Positions 1 to 8,526 of a stretch of DNA of 63,876 nucleotides are shown piece after piece. Each line of letters opens with the position of its first letter. The stretch's first letter is position 1. The position numbers were made by a program, and so were the translations under genes. This DNA comes from Paenibacillus sp. VTT E-133291 (lineage in GTDB: Bacteria; Bacillota; Bacilli; Paenibacillales; Paenibacillaceae), in contig NZ_NFVA01000037.1 in assembly GCF_002264395.1 (NCBI RefSeq), positions 1-63,876 on the forward strand. Direction: 5' to 3'. The notes under the pieces are model-generated. The model was not told the DNA's origin and made no database searches. It saw only the letters and a program-made list of their open reading frames with translations.

Positions 1-73
1 AGAACGCTGCCGCAGAACGCAACCGCAGAACGCTGTCGCAGAACGCAACCGCAGAACGCTAATCGCTAATCGC
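1..73. repeat. 13-bp tandem repeat, cut by the window edge
   Basis: Four consecutive copies of a 13-bp unit (consensus AGAACGCNNCCGC, alternating TG/AA in the variable positions) run from base 1 to about 52. A fifth degenerate copy follows and collapses into GCTAATC repeats. The array probably extends left of the window. No reading frame or known element explains it. Confidence 0.75.
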
Positions 74-79
74 GAAACG

Positions 80-330
80 GGTTGCTGATCAACTAACTCT
101 GGTCACTTATCGCATATAGATGTATTTCGTACAACTATATGTGATAAAATGCTGGGCAAATGAGATTTAACTGTATTTCATACATCTAAAAGCTCGCGTA
201 GAGGGCATTTTCACTATTTTACCGGAAAATAGGTGTACAGAATGCAGTTAAAGTGTTGTCCGAGCAAAAAATACAATTATAATTGTACTAAGTGCAGCTA
301 TTTGCTCGATGAGTCGTAGTGAAGCTCTAT
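80..330. repeat. Intergenic repeat region with nested palindromes
   Basis: This stretch has no credible ORF. It contains related copies of a TGTATTTCRTACA-type motif (near 120 and 172). It also holds a large hairpin at 261-308, with arms CGAGCAAA and TTTGCTCG enclosing the palindrome TACAATTATAATTGTA at 272-287. The arrangement looks like a dispersed non-coding repeat of the kind common in Paenibacillus intergenic DNA; that assignment is from general familiarity, not a search. Confidence 0.45.
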
Positions 331-466
331 ATTATCAGTTAACAAAATAAAATTTTTAATGTTATTTTGATGTTAACACTCGCCAAATGTTCCCGAGCCG
401 TATATCATTAATTATCAGCCTATTATTCAAGATAGGACAGTTAATCAAAAGGAAGTGTATTTTCTG

Positions 467-1552
467 ATGTCAAGAAAGCTAAGAGCCGGCATAGTTGGCG
501 GCACAGGTATGGTAGGTCAGCGGTTTATTGCCCTTCTAGAGAATCATCCTTGGTTTGAAGTAACTGCAATTGCTGCAAGCGCGAAATCTGCTGGGAAAAC
601 GTTTGAAGAATCGGCCAAGGGCAGATGGAAACTATCCACTCCAATGCCTGAGAACGTGAAGAATATTATGGTTCAAGATGCTTCTAAGGTAGAAGAAGTA
701 GCTGCGGACGTAGACCTGATCTTTTGCGCAGTAGACATGAAAAAAGAAGAGATTAAAGCGCTCGAAGAAGCTTATGCTCGTACGGGTACTCCAGTAATCT
801 CCAATAACTCTGCGCATCGCTGGACGCCGGACGTGCCTATGGTCATTCCTGAGATTAACCCAGAGCATCTTGGGGTTATTGCGCAGCAAAGAAAACGTCT
901 GGGTACAGAAACAGGTTTCATTGCGGTTAAACCTAACTGCTCCATTCAAAGTTATGTGCCTGCGCTTCATGCGCTTAAAGAATTCAACCCCTCTAAAGTT
1001 GTAGTTACAACGTACCAAGCGATTTCCGGTGCAGGTAAGACTTTTGCTGACTGGCCAGAAATGCTTGACAATGTAATTCCTTACATTGGTGGTGAAGAAG
1101 AGAAGAGCGAGCAAGAGCCGTTGCGCATCTGGGGAAGCGTGCAAGAAGAAGGCATCGTAAAAAGTGAAGCGCCAACCATTACTTCGCAATGTATCCGTGT
1201 GCCTGTAGCAGATGGACATATGGCTGCTGTATTTGTTTCTTTTGAGAAAAAGCCATCCAAAGAAGAGATTTTGAACCTGTGGAAGAGTTTTAAAGGACGT
1301 CCTCAAGAGCTTGAGCTGCCTAGCGCACCTAAACAGTTCATTACTTATTTCGAAGAGGAGAACCGTCCACAGACCAAACTGGATCGCGATATTGAGAACG
1401 GTATGGGCGTGTCGACAGGCAGACTTCGCGAAGATGCCATCTATGATTACAAGTTCGTGGGCCTCTCCCACAATACCCTGCGCGGAGCAGCCGGCGGTGC
1501 TGTATTGATCGCTGAGCTTCTGAAAGCAGAAGGTTATATTCAGCCTAAATAA
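467..1552 (+). CDS. asd: Aspartate-semialdehyde dehydrogenase
   Basis: Reduces aspartyl-4-phosphate to aspartate semialdehyde with NADPH, the branch point to lysine/diaminopimelate, threonine and methionine. The N-terminal dinucleotide loop GGTGMVGQ is at about residues 11-18, the catalytic Cys is in KPNCSIQ (about residue 158), and SHNTLRGAAGGAV lies near the C-terminus. The overall sequence resembles the long archaeal/yeast-type Asd rather than the short E. coli type. I chose ATG 467 over GTG 455 because the GGAAG motif at 451-455 would overlap the GTG. Monocistronic: a hairpin terminator follows. Confidence 0.95.
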   Translation: MSRKLRAGIVGGTGMVGQRFIALLENHPWFEVTAIAASAKSAGKTFEESAKGRWKLSTPMPENVKNIMVQDASKVEEVAADVDLIFCAVDMKKEEIKALEEAYARTGTPVISNNSAHRWTPDVPMVIPEINPEHLGVIAQQRKRLGTETGFIAVKPNCSIQSYVPALHALKEFNPSKVVVTTYQAISGAGKTFADWPEMLDNVIPYIGGEEEKSEQEPLRIWGSVQEEGIVKSEAPTITSQCIRVPVADGHMAAVFVSFEKKPSKEEILNLWKSFKGRPQELELPSAPKQFITYFEEENRPQTKLDRDIENGMGVSTGRLREDAIYDYKFVGLSHNTLRGAAGGAVLIAELLKAEGYIQPK

Positions 1553-1582
1553 AATGGGTGAGCTATAAAGCGGATTCGAAAT

Positions 1583-1624
1583 AGACACCTCATCAAAGCC
1601 TAGTCTTTGGTGGGGTGTTTTTTA
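1583..1624 (+). terminator. Rho-independent terminator of asd
   Basis: A 14-bp stem (arms starting ACACCTCATCAAAG and CTTTGGTGGGGTGT, with two G-U pairs) closes a 6-nt loop and is followed by seven T residues. Confidence 0.85.
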
Positions 1625-1668
1625 ATGGATTGATTTGGTGAAATAAGTCAGGGAAGGAGCTGATATAC

Positions 1669-2067
1669 TTGTATAAATATTTATTAGCTTTTATAGGGTT
1701 ACCTTTAATACTATTCACAAGCGGATGCACATCATCAACTCAAGAGGTACAAGAGTATGGATTATCTTCCATAAATGCTGAAATTCCTATTCCGGAAAAT
1801 GCCAAAGAAATCGAAGTCACGACAACTTCTAGTAATCCTAATGTAAAAATAGGCGTAAAGTACGAACTCGATAATATAGGGGGAGAACAAGGTCTCTATC
1901 GACCTGACCACTACTTTAATAAATTAGAGGATGCTGGCTGGGTAGAGCTGGAGGACAAGCGGTTAGGGCATGTACAATTTTTCGAAAAAGAGGGTACTGT
2001 CATCGCCATTGAAATACATGAAGATACCTTTGATATTTATGAAATGAATAAAGATGCTAAATACTAA
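1669..2067 (+). CDS. Small predicted lipoprotein, unknown function
   Basis: A 132-residue protein with a short hydrophobic signal and a lipobox ending in Cys20 (FTSGC), so it is probably anchored to the outer face of the membrane. The mature part is acidic, with an alternating pattern suggestive of a small alpha/beta fold (VKIGVKYELDN, then HYFNKLEDAGW, then GTVIAIEIHED). I do not recognise a characterised family. The start is TTG at 1669, supported by GGGAAGGAG nine bases upstream; no ATG lies nearby in frame. It is preceded by the asd terminator, so it has its own transcription. Confidence 0.75.
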   Translation: MYKYLLAFIGLPLILFTSGCTSSTQEVQEYGLSSINAEIPIPENAKEIEVTTTSSNPNVKIGVKYELDNIGGEQGLYRPDHYFNKLEDAGWVELEDKRLGHVQFFEKEGTVIAIEIHEDTFDIYEMNKDAKY

Positions 2068-2182
2068 TCAGAGTATCGTTAGACGAAGCTGAGCTATTAC
2101 TTAAACAGAAAGTTTGAGAGTGTGGTAAAATAGATGAAGTGTATAAACTATACGAATTCTGAATGACTGACGGAGTGATATG

Positions 2183-2365
2183 ATGGGTGCAAAAAGTAAA
2201 GGTGGCGGCACGGGCAGAGGTACGGGGAGTAAGGGCTGGACACGCTGGAACAAAACAGCAAAGCCAGTTAAACCTGCAAAAGGTGCTCCAACCACGGGTC
2301 CAGGCGCTAAAGATCTAAGTGGAAGCAAGGGCAATAACGTGAAAAAAAGCGGAAGCACCAAATAG
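2183..2365 (+). CDS. Small basic Gly/Lys-rich protein, unknown
   Basis: A 60-residue, strongly basic, low-complexity protein rich in Gly, Lys, Ser and Thr, with the repeated pattern KGGGTGRGTGSKG followed by KPVKPAKGA. No hydrophobic core is apparent, so it is probably disordered and may bind nucleic acid; that function is inference from composition only. There are tandem ATG codons at 2180 and 2183. GGAG at 2172-2175 is spaced 7 nt from the second, which I chose. A terminator at 2397-2433 marks the end of the unit. Confidence 0.6.
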   Translation: MGAKSKGGGTGRGTGSKGWTRWNKTAKPVKPAKGAPTTGPGAKDLSGSKGNNVKKSGSTK

Positions 2366-2396
2366 CTCCCTTGAACTGGGTTATTCCTGAAGGTTA

Positions 2397-2433
2397 ACAT
2401 CTGATTTTGATCGTTAAAATCAGGTGTTTTTTT
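2397..2433 (+). terminator. Rho-independent terminator
   Basis: A 12-bp stem (ACATCTGATTTT paired with AAAATCAGGTGT) with a 7-nt loop and a run of seven T residues. Confidence 0.85.
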
Positions 2434-2478
2434 ATTGGATAAATATGACTAAGCTTATGAATAGAAAGTAGGTTCATT

Positions 2479-3171
2479 GTGAGAATCGATAAATATATAA
2501 GCGAGACTGGCTTTTGTTCCAGAAGAGAAACGAAACGGCTAATTGCCGCTGGCCGAATCACGGTTAATGGAGTTGTCTGTGAGGCGAATAATCTTATAGA
2601 GCCAGAGGATATTGTATCCGTAGATGGAGAGCCCATAACGACTAGTAAAGGGGAGCTGGTATATCTCGCGCTGAACAAGCCAATCGGGATTACCTGTACC
2701 GCAGCCCCTGATGTGGCTGGGAATATTATAGATTTTGTAGGATATCCTTCACGAATCTTTGCAATCGGGAGATTAGATAAACACTCGGAAGGTCTCATTT
2801 TATTAACGAACGATGGAGATATCGTAAACAAAATGATGCGTTTCGAAAATGGGCATGAGAAAGAATACGTGGTTACCGTAGATAAGCCAGTGTCGCCAGA
2901 ATTCTTACATGAAATGTCTAGCGGTGTAGATATACTTGGGGTCACAACGAAACCTTGCGAAGTGTACCCGATCGCTGATGATGAGTTTAGAATTATCCTA
3001 ACTCAAGGCCTTAATCTGCAAATACGCAGAATGTGCAAGGAGTTAGGATATAGAGTACTTAAACTAGAACGAATAAGAATCATGAATATTACACTTGATA
3101 GTTTGGAGCGAGGACAATGGCGTCATTTGAGCGGAGAAGAGCTGAGTGAGCTTATGTTCCTCTTAAATTAA
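2479..3171 (+). CDS. rluF: 23S rRNA pseudouridine synthase, RluF type
   Basis: RsuA/RluB/E/F family enzyme, which isomerises a uridine in rRNA (U2604 of 23S rRNA for RluF). An S4 RNA-binding domain occupies about residues 1-60 (RIDKYISETGFCSRRE). The catalytic motif GRLDKHSEGLILLTNDG is near residues 97-113, with the essential Asp in RLD, and the typical GLNLQIRRMCKELGY segment is near the C-terminus. Length (230 aa) fits. The start is GTG 2479; an in-frame ATG is absent nearby and the first residues align with the S4 fold. The 3' end overlaps the convergent thiE by 20 bp. Confidence 0.85.
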   Translation: MRIDKYISETGFCSRRETKRLIAAGRITVNGVVCEANNLIEPEDIVSVDGEPITTSKGELVYLALNKPIGITCTAAPDVAGNIIDFVGYPSRIFAIGRLDKHSEGLILLTNDGDIVNKMMRFENGHEKEYVVTVDKPVSPEFLHEMSSGVDILGVTTKPCEVYPIADDEFRIILTQGLNLQIRRMCKELGYRVLKLERIRIMNITLDSLERGQWRHLSGEELSELMFLLN

Positions 3172-3817
3172 CTTCTTGAACAAATCCTCTGGCGGCTAAG
3201 GTGATGTCTTCAGCGCCCGCAATAGCTGATATAACGGAGATACCGTCCGCACCCGCAGCTAGTACTGGTGCTGCATTGTGCACTGTGATTCCTCCTATGC
3301 CGACTAAAGGAACCGTAATGCCGCTGTTTCGTATTTCCTCAATGACTAATGTGCCTCGAACGGCTTGGGCATCGTCCTTGGAAGAGGTAGGATAAATAGG
3401 TCCAATCCCTAGATAATCAGCTCCATCTGCAATGGCCTGCTGGGCTTCGGCGAGCGAATGAGCGGATACACCAACGATCTTGTCCTCCCCAAGCAGCTGC
3501 CTGATTGCTAGCGTGGGGGTGTCATCTTGTCCAACATGAATGCCGTCCGCATCAAGGGCGATGGCTAGATCAATATCGTCATTAACGATAAAAGGGACTC
3601 CGTTAGCACGACATATCTTTTGAAGCCGTCTTCCTAAATTAAATCTAACCTCTGCAGTTAATGCCCCTGTACCTTTTTCACGAAATTGGAACATTGTTAT
3701 GCCTCCAGCAACGGCTTCTTTTAATACCTTGGCTGGGGATTTAACGCAATTCACACTACCCATAATGAAATAGACTTTTAATAAATTACGTAGTTGATCA
3801 CTGTCTATTTGCTTCAA
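3152..3817 (-). CDS. thiE: Thiamine-phosphate synthase
   Basis: Joins HMP pyrophosphate to hydroxyethylthiazole phosphate to form thiamin monophosphate. Its 221 residues show the family markers in order: QFREKG (diphosphate site), NDDIDLAIALDADGIHVGQ, GIGPIYPTSSK and VGIGGIT. The start is TTG at 3817 behind GAGGGATG. It overlaps the upstream thiD by 20 nt, indicating translational coupling, and it is the last gene of the TPP-controlled operon. Confidence 0.95.
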   Translation of the reverse strand: MKQIDSDQLRNLLKVYFIMGSVNCVKSPAKVLKEAVAGGITMFQFREKGTGALTAEVRFNLGRRLQKICRANGVPFIVNDDIDLAIALDADGIHVGQDDTPTLAIRQLLGEDKIVGVSAHSLAEAQQAIADGADYLGIGPIYPTSSKDDAQAVRGTLVIEEIRNSGITVPLVGIGGITVHNAAPVLAAGADGISVISAIAGAEDITLAARGFVQEVNLRGT

Positions 3818-4628
3818 GGTTCATCCCTCGCAATCTATTCTGATATGCAAAATGATTCGTAGGTCCATGTCCAGCCCCTATGCCCAGCTCATCTTCAATC
3901 GCCGCTTGTATAAAAGCTTTGGCGGTTTGAATGGCCTCAGCAACGGATTTGCCTTTGGCTAGCTCAGCAGTAATTGCTGCTGAATAGGTGCAGCCAGTGC
4001 CATGGGTATGTTTAGTCTGAATCCGAGTACTCTCCATATAGATAAACTCTTGACCATCATATAGAAGATCGACAACCGCTGTAGTTGAGGTATCATGCCC
4101 ACCTTTTAGCACTACATAGTCAGAGCCCATGGAATGAATGATTTTAGCCGCTTCTTTACGTTCTTCGATGGTGGTGATGCTTCGGTTAGTAATCATTTCG
4201 GCCTCTGGAATATTGGGCGTCGTCACCAATGCTAAGGGCAGCAGATGGCTGATTAAGGAGTGAACAGCTTCCTGCCGGAGCAAGGTAGAGCCACCTTTGG
4301 CAACCATTACAGGATCAACTACAAGATTATGCCAGTCATATTGCTGGATCTTCTCTGCTACGATACAAATGATGTCACTGTTAAAAAGCATCCCAGTCTT
4401 CACGGCCTCAGGCTTCAAATCAATTCCAATGGAATCAAGCTGTTGCGTAATAGCTTCCAGTGTCAACGGAAATACGCCCTGAACTCCTAGTGTGTTTTGG
4501 GCTGTCACAGCTGTGAGTGCGGACATGCCATATACAGAAAGCTCTTGAAAGGTTTTTAGATCTGCCTGGATGCCAGCGCCACCACCGCTATCCGAGCCGG
4601 CTATAGTTAAAGCTTTGGATATAGTCAT
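3798..4628 (-). CDS. thiD: HMP/HMP-phosphate kinase
   Basis: Phosphorylates hydroxymethylpyrimidine and then HMP phosphate to supply ThiE. It is a ribokinase-fold enzyme with the N-terminal GSDSGGGAGIQADLKTF signature (substrate site) and the C-terminal GTGCTYSAAI anion-hole motif. I chose ATG 4628, which sits 8 nt after AAGGAG; a GTG three codons upstream (4637) falls inside that ribosome binding site. It lies 21 bp downstream of thiM and overlaps thiE. Confidence 0.95.
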   Translation of the reverse strand: MTISKALTIAGSDSGGGAGIQADLKTFQELSVYGMSALTAVTAQNTLGVQGVFPLTLEAITQQLDSIGIDLKPEAVKTGMLFNSDIICIVAEKIQQYDWHNLVVDPVMVAKGGSTLLRQEAVHSLISHLLPLALVTTPNIPEAEMITNRSITTIEERKEAAKIIHSMGSDYVVLKGGHDTSTTAVVDLLYDGQEFIYMESTRIQTKHTHGTGCTYSAAITAELAKGKSVAEAIQTAKAFIQAAIEDELGIGAGHGPTNHFAYQNRLRGMNLEANRQ

Positions 4629-4649
4629 TCTGTTCACTCCTTAGGGTTG

Positions 4650-5444
4650 TTATCTGAGTTGTTTAATTTTTGATTTATCTTTGTAAGTTTCAGCTGTGAG
4701 CAAGCTCAATTGATTTAGAAACTCGATTTGAAAGTTCCCCGGACCTTGTCCAGCCGTTAGTTCAGCGGCGATTTCAGCAGCCACTCCATAGAAGGAGAGA
4801 GCTTCAACTGCTGCTTCAAGAGATGCTCCTTCACTTACCGCAAGAAATGCACCGACTACTGCACTTAGCAAACAACCGGTTCCCGTTACTTTTGTTAGAA
4901 TAGGGTGACCATTGCTGGCAATGTAGGTGTTATCTCCATTTGTGATGACATCATCTTTTCCGGTGATGATAACCACACAATCTAACTTCCGCGCAGCTGT
5001 CTCAGCCAAGACGACGACATCGCCCTCACCTTCACCAGCATCCACCCCTTTGATAGACCAGCTCTCACCAATGACATTGGCAACTTCAGCCACATTGCCA
5101 CGTAGAGCGGTAATTTGCATCTCATTCACAAGCTTTTGAGTGACAGCTGTTCGATAAGCAGTGGCTCCCGCACCCACTGGATCAAGAACTAAGGGAACGC
5201 CGTGCTTATTCGCAGATTGTCCCGCGAGCACCATAGATTGAATGGCGTAGTCATTCAGTGTGCCGATATTCAGAACTACGGCAGATGAAAATGCGGCGAT
5301 ATCTGCCACTTCTTCGTGAGCATCCGCCATAAAGGGGGAGGCTCCAAGCGCTAAAAGACCGTTGGCTGAAAAATTCGCTACCACGATATTGGTGATATTG
5401 TGGATCAAGGGATTGAATTCCCGTACTTTGGATAGATAACACAT
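4650..5444 (-). CDS. thiM: Hydroxyethylthiazole kinase
   Basis: Salvage kinase that phosphorylates 4-methyl-5-hydroxyethylthiazole for ThiE. Its 264 residues contain the ThiM motifs [19 protein letters not shown] near the start, [12 protein letters not shown] in the middle and [13 protein letters not shown] with the catalytic region near residue 195. The start ATG 5444 follows GAGGAGG. With ThiD, ThiE and the ThiXYZ importer next door, the operon supports salvage of both thiamin halves; no de novo genes (thiC, thiG) are present in it. Confidence 0.95.
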   Translation of the reverse strand: MCYLSKVREFNPLIHNITNIVVANFSANGLLALGASPFMADAHEEVADIAAFSSAVVLNIGTLNDYAIQSMVLAGQSANKHGVPLVLDPVGAGATAYRTAVTQKLVNEMQITALRGNVAEVANVIGESWSIKGVDAGEGEGDVVVLAETAARKLDCVVIITGKDDVITNGDNTYIASNGHPILTKVTGTGCLLSAVVGAFLAVSEGASLEAAVEALSFYGVAAEIAAELTAGQGPGNFQIEFLNQLSLLTAETYKDKSKIKQLR

Positions 5445-5484
5445 GATAATTCCTCCTCAAGTTTTATGGGCGAATAGCTAATGT

Positions 5485-6519
5485 TTAAAGATTAATAAAA
5501 GCATCCTCAGCTTTGATGTCAGTAGACAGTAAATCATTGTCTGATAGCCACTGTCGTACCTTCTCCCAAGACGCGGGTTCTTGATATCCAAAATCTTGGT
5601 CACCCGCATTCATTAGCGGTAGTAGAATAGCCAGACTCTTCTCTTCAATTTGCTTATCAAGTGGAGAGGTCTCATCTTCGTGTGCAAGCAGCAAATGCAA
5701 CGCTTTTTCCGGATTCTCCTGCACAAATTGTTGTCCTTTAGTAATTGCATTCAGAAACTTTTTGAAATAGGACTCAGAATTTTGTATTCCTTGATCGCTG
5801 GCGACAAGTACTAGCTCGTAATAATCAGGGACTCCGTAATCCGTGGGGTTGAACGAGTTCACGGAATGCCCTTCTTTTTCCAAGATTAATTGTTCGTGGT
5901 TAATGAACCCTCCCATAATGGCATCCACTTGCCCCGTCGCAATCGCCGGAATAAGGTCAAAGCCTACGTCGATTAATTTGCTGGCCTTAGGGTCACCCCC
6001 ATCGTTTTGGATCATCGTACGAATCATGGCTTCATAAAGAGGAATGGAAGAATACCCAATCTGTTTACCTGTGAGGTCTTTGGGACTATGAATGTCTCCA
6101 GTCTGAGGTACCATTAAATGATTAAGCGGATGTCTCACAATCGCAGCAATCGAACGTACTGGAATGTTCTCACTGCGTGCCATGAGCACCTGAGGCTGAT
6201 AACTAAGCGCTAAATCGATTTGATTCGCTGCTACAAGTTTCAGTGCGTCATTGCTGTCTGCGGGCATTTGGATCTCTACGTCCAGACCTTCCTCTTGGAA
6301 ATAACCATTCTGCTCAGCAGCATATAAAAAAGAGTGAACGGCATTGGGATACCAATCGAGCATAATCGTCAGCTTGTGCGTTTGTTTAATTTCGTTATTA
6401 GATGAATTAGCAGGAGTATTGCTTACATTGGATGCTTTTCCGCAGCTGGTGAAGATTAGGACTGAACATATGAGAAATACGGGAATAAGCCATTTTCTTT
6501 GGAAATTCAAATCATTCAT
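5485..6519 (-). CDS. thiY: Pyrimidine-precursor-binding lipoprotein (ThiY type)
   Basis: NMT1/THI5-like substrate-binding protein of the ThiXYZ importer, which in characterised systems takes up formylaminopyrimidine, a thiamin breakdown product. A lipobox ends at about Cys26 (IFTSC) and the mature domain begins KLTIMLDWYPNAVHSFLYAA, the classic NMT1-like opening. The ligand is inferred from family and operon. The ATG overlaps the stop of the upstream permease in an ATGA arrangement. A 40-bp gap separates it from thiM. Confidence 0.88.
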   Translation of the reverse strand: MNDLNFQRKWLIPVFLICSVLIFTSCGKASNVSNTPANSSNNEIKQTHKLTIMLDWYPNAVHSFLYAAEQNGYFQEEGLDVEIQMPADSNDALKLVAANQIDLALSYQPQVLMARSENIPVRSIAAIVRHPLNHLMVPQTGDIHSPKDLTGKQIGYSSIPLYEAMIRTMIQNDGGDPKASKLIDVGFDLIPAIATGQVDAIMGGFINHEQLILEKEGHSVNSFNPTDYGVPDYYELVLVASDQGIQNSESYFKKFLNAITKGQQFVQENPEKALHLLLAHEDETSPLDKQIEEKSLAILLPLMNAGDQDFGYQEPASWEKVRQWLSDNDLLSTDIKAEDAFINL

Positions 6520-7289
6520 TGTTTAGATCCTCTTTTCTTTAAAAATAATGGTTCGAGCAGAGCTATCATTAGAAACAACACTATACCAAGCGCGGACAAC
6601 AGAAATACAGCGGCGAACATTTCGGCACTTTGCAAATTTCCGGCCATCCTTCGGCTAAAGTAACCGAGTCCTTTGCTGCCGCCGAGCCATTCGCCGATGG
6701 TCGCTCCAATCACGGAGTACACAATGGATAGCTTTAGTCCTGAGAAAAAGGAGGGCAGCGCCAGCGGGATTTGGGTTTTAACGAGCAGTTGCCAGCGGTT
6801 GGCGCCAAATGTTAACAATAAGTCTTTGTAGGCTTGACCACTTATACGAAGTCCGTCATATGTACTCACAACGACTGGAAAAAAAGCAGTTAGAAACACA
6901 ACAGCCACTTTGCTCCACAGCGTATACCCGAACCACATAATAAAAATGGGGGATAGTGCGATTAACGGAATCGTCTGACTGATAATAAGGAACGGATAGA
7001 TGGCCTTTTCAAGGGGACGAAACAAGTACATTCCGGTGCCCAGCAGTGCACCACAAATAACTGAGAGAACAAAGCCTACCCATATTTCCTGCAATGTCGC
7101 CAATAAATGCGGTCTGAGTAATTGCCTGTGTTCGATCAATGCGATGCCTATTGAAGAAGGTGCAGGTAGGATAAAGGCTGGAATCAAGTGAAGACGAACA
7201 GCTGACTCCCAGATCACAAGAATGAACAACAGCAGTAGAATGAAGGGAACGTAATTGTTTACATATTTTTTAAAAGGTATGGGCTGCAT
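6516..7289 (-). CDS. thiX: ABC transporter permease (ThiX type)
   Basis: A 257-residue integral membrane protein of the SsuC/TauC/ThiX permease class. It has about six transmembrane helices and the cytoplasmic EAA-type loop near GATIGEWLGGSKGLGYFSRR that docks to the ATPase. It overlaps thiZ upstream by 20 bp and thiY downstream by 4 bp. It is the channel of the pyrimidine-precursor importer. Confidence 0.9.
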   Translation of the reverse strand: MQPIPFKKYVNNYVPFILLLLFILVIWESAVRLHLIPAFILPAPSSIGIALIEHRQLLRPHLLATLQEIWVGFVLSVICGALLGTGMYLFRPLEKAIYPFLIISQTIPLIALSPIFIMWFGYTLWSKVAVVFLTAFFPVVVSTYDGLRISGQAYKDLLLTFGANRWQLLVKTQIPLALPSFFSGLKLSIVYSVIGATIGEWLGGSKGLGYFSRRMAGNLQSAEMFAAVFLLSALGIVLFLMIALLEPLFLKKRGSKQ

Positions 7290-8046
7290 ACAGTCTCCGC
7301 TCCAACTCTTCCCGTAACGCTATAAACCGGGGTTCATAGTTCAACTTGTAATGTCTTGGCCTCGGTAAATCAACGACAATCTCCTGGATTTCGCTATGGA
7401 TTCCTCCAGACAATAAATAAATCCGATCGCTTAGTAATAGCGCTTCCTCTAGATCATGGGTGATGAGCATCACTGTTTGACCCAGCTCATCCCAAAGCTC
7501 CAATAGCCAACGGTGTATCTCACGTTTGGTCATAGCATCGAGCGCTCCAAACGGCTCATCTAGCAGCATAAGACCGGCCCCGCCACCAGCTACAAGCGTT
7601 CGTAGAAATGCGACTCGCTGTTTCATGCCACCCGACAGCTCATGGGGATATGCCCTCTCTACATCGGCTAAACCGAAACGTGAAAGCATTTCTTGAATGC
7701 GAGAGATCGTCTGTTGTTTGCTAAACGTTGGTTTAATCTCCCAGGGCAAAAGACAGTTGTCGAGCACGGTTCTCCAAGGCAACAGCAAATCCTGCTGAGG
7801 CATGTAAGCGATCTGACCTAAGCGAGTAGAGGATGACGGGTTCGAATGAATTATTATTTGCCCGTGAGTGGGTTCGAGCAAGCCTGCTATAGTTTTGAAA
7901 AACGTGCTTTTTCCGCATCCGCTAGCCCCAATGACCGAGACAAACTCTCCTCTGCTGATATCTAAGGATAGATCTGCAAATACAGGGGGGTGTTCAGATT
8001 CCGGAAAAGAGTAGGTTAAGCTTTGAATGGATAGGATTGTCGTGAT
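7270..8046 (-). CDS. thiZ: ABC transporter ATPase (ThiZ type), no standard start codon
   Basis: ATPase of the ThiXYZ importer, with Walker A GASGCGKS, signature LSGGMKQRVAFLRT, Walker B LMLLDEPFGALD and the switch His in LITHDLEEAL. The perfect AGGAGG at 8059-8054 is followed 7 nt later by ATC (8046) and the residues TTILSIQSLTYSFPES, exactly where such ATPases begin. The frame has no ATG, GTG or TTG between the riboswitch terminator and the Walker A motif. The open frame runs back to 8250 only by crossing the terminator and aptamer, so I annotate an AUC start. The alternative is a sequencing error or mutation of an original ATG. Confidence 0.75.
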   Translation of the reverse strand: MTTILSIQSLTYSFPESEHPPVFADLSLDISRGEFVSVIGASGCGKSTFFKTIAGLLEPTHGQIIIHSNPSSSTRLGQIAYMPQQDLLLPWRTVLDNCLLPWEIKPTFSKQQTISRIQEMLSRFGLADVERAYPHELSGGMKQRVAFLRTLVAGGGAGLMLLDEPFGALDAMTKREIHRWLLELWDELGQTVMLITHDLEEALLLSDRIYLLSGGIHSEIQEIVVDLPRPRHYKLNYEPRFIALREELERRLYAAHTF

Positions 8047-8113
8047 GATTGAACCTCCTAAACGTTTTGTGATGGATAAACTTCTTGTATGCTTAAGTTT
8101 TGTGATTGATTGT

Positions 8114-8158
8114 AAACAAATAAAGACCCATTCATTTCCGAAGGGAAATAAATGGGTC
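8114..8158 (-). terminator. Riboswitch-controlled terminator of the thi operon
   Basis: A near-perfect 15-bp hairpin (GACCCATTTATTTCC paired with GGAAATGAATGGGTC, minus strand) is followed by TTTATTTGTTT. It lies between the TPP aptamer and thiZ and is the expected expression platform: TPP binding would favour it and stop transcription. Confidence 0.88.
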
Positions 8159-8212
8159 AAAAAGTTCATTCTGCATAGGAACACTAAAATGCATGGGATG
8201 AAAATTCTGCTC

Positions 8213-8296
8213 CACTTCCCTCCGCTGGTATGATCCAGATCAGGTTCCAAGGGTCCGGAGCTTGAAGCTCCGTCTCAGTCGGCCGACTCCCCTAGT
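8213..8296 (-). promoter_or_regulatory. TPP riboswitch aptamer
   Basis: Read on the minus strand, the conserved THI-box elements appear in order: GGGGAGTCGG, CTGAGA, a P3 stem GGAGCTTCAAGCTCC, ACCCTTGGAACCTGATCTGG and ATACCAGCGGAGGGA. It lies directly upstream of the six-gene thiamin salvage operon and of the terminator hairpin at 8125-8158. Confidence 0.97.
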
Positions 8297-8328
8297 GAAA
8301 TAACAGGTCCATATTTAATTTGTTTATA

Positions 8329-8356
8329 AATATACCATATCTTTCTGAGATGTAAA
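8329..8356 (-). promoter_or_regulatory. Sigma-A promoter of the thi operon
   Basis: Minus-strand TTTACA (8356-8351), 16 bp, TATATT (8334-8329), placed just upstream of the TPP aptamer. Confidence 0.6.
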
Positions 8357-8453
8357 GAGAGGATCTTGTGAAGGATTATTCTAAGAATGGGTAATATAAG
8401 GGTAGAGATTTACCTAATATTACAATTCCGATGTATATAATCGGAAAAAATCA

Positions 8454-8482
8454 TTGACGGTATACAGCGGCCAGTGTAGTAT
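8454..8482 (+). promoter_or_regulatory. Sigma-A promoter of the cystine-type ABC operon
   Basis: TTGACG at 8454-8459, 17 bp, TAGTAT at 8477-8482. Repeated GGTATACA/GTATACA and ATTCCGG elements around it may bind a regulator, but I cannot assign one. Confidence 0.65.
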
Positions 8483-8526
8483 ACAATTTACCGGATGAAT
8501 TCCGGGTAAAGAGAGGGGAATTAATT

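Noticed and set aside
632..1588. 318-codon frame antisense to asd
   Set aside because: It mirrors the well-supported asd gene, lacks a ribosome site and has Phe/Arg/His-rich composition typical of antisense shadows.
8047..8250. N-terminal extension of thiZ reaching into the riboswitch
   Set aside because: It would translate the terminator hairpin and part of the TPP aptamer, and the residues do not resemble any ABC ATPase N-terminus.
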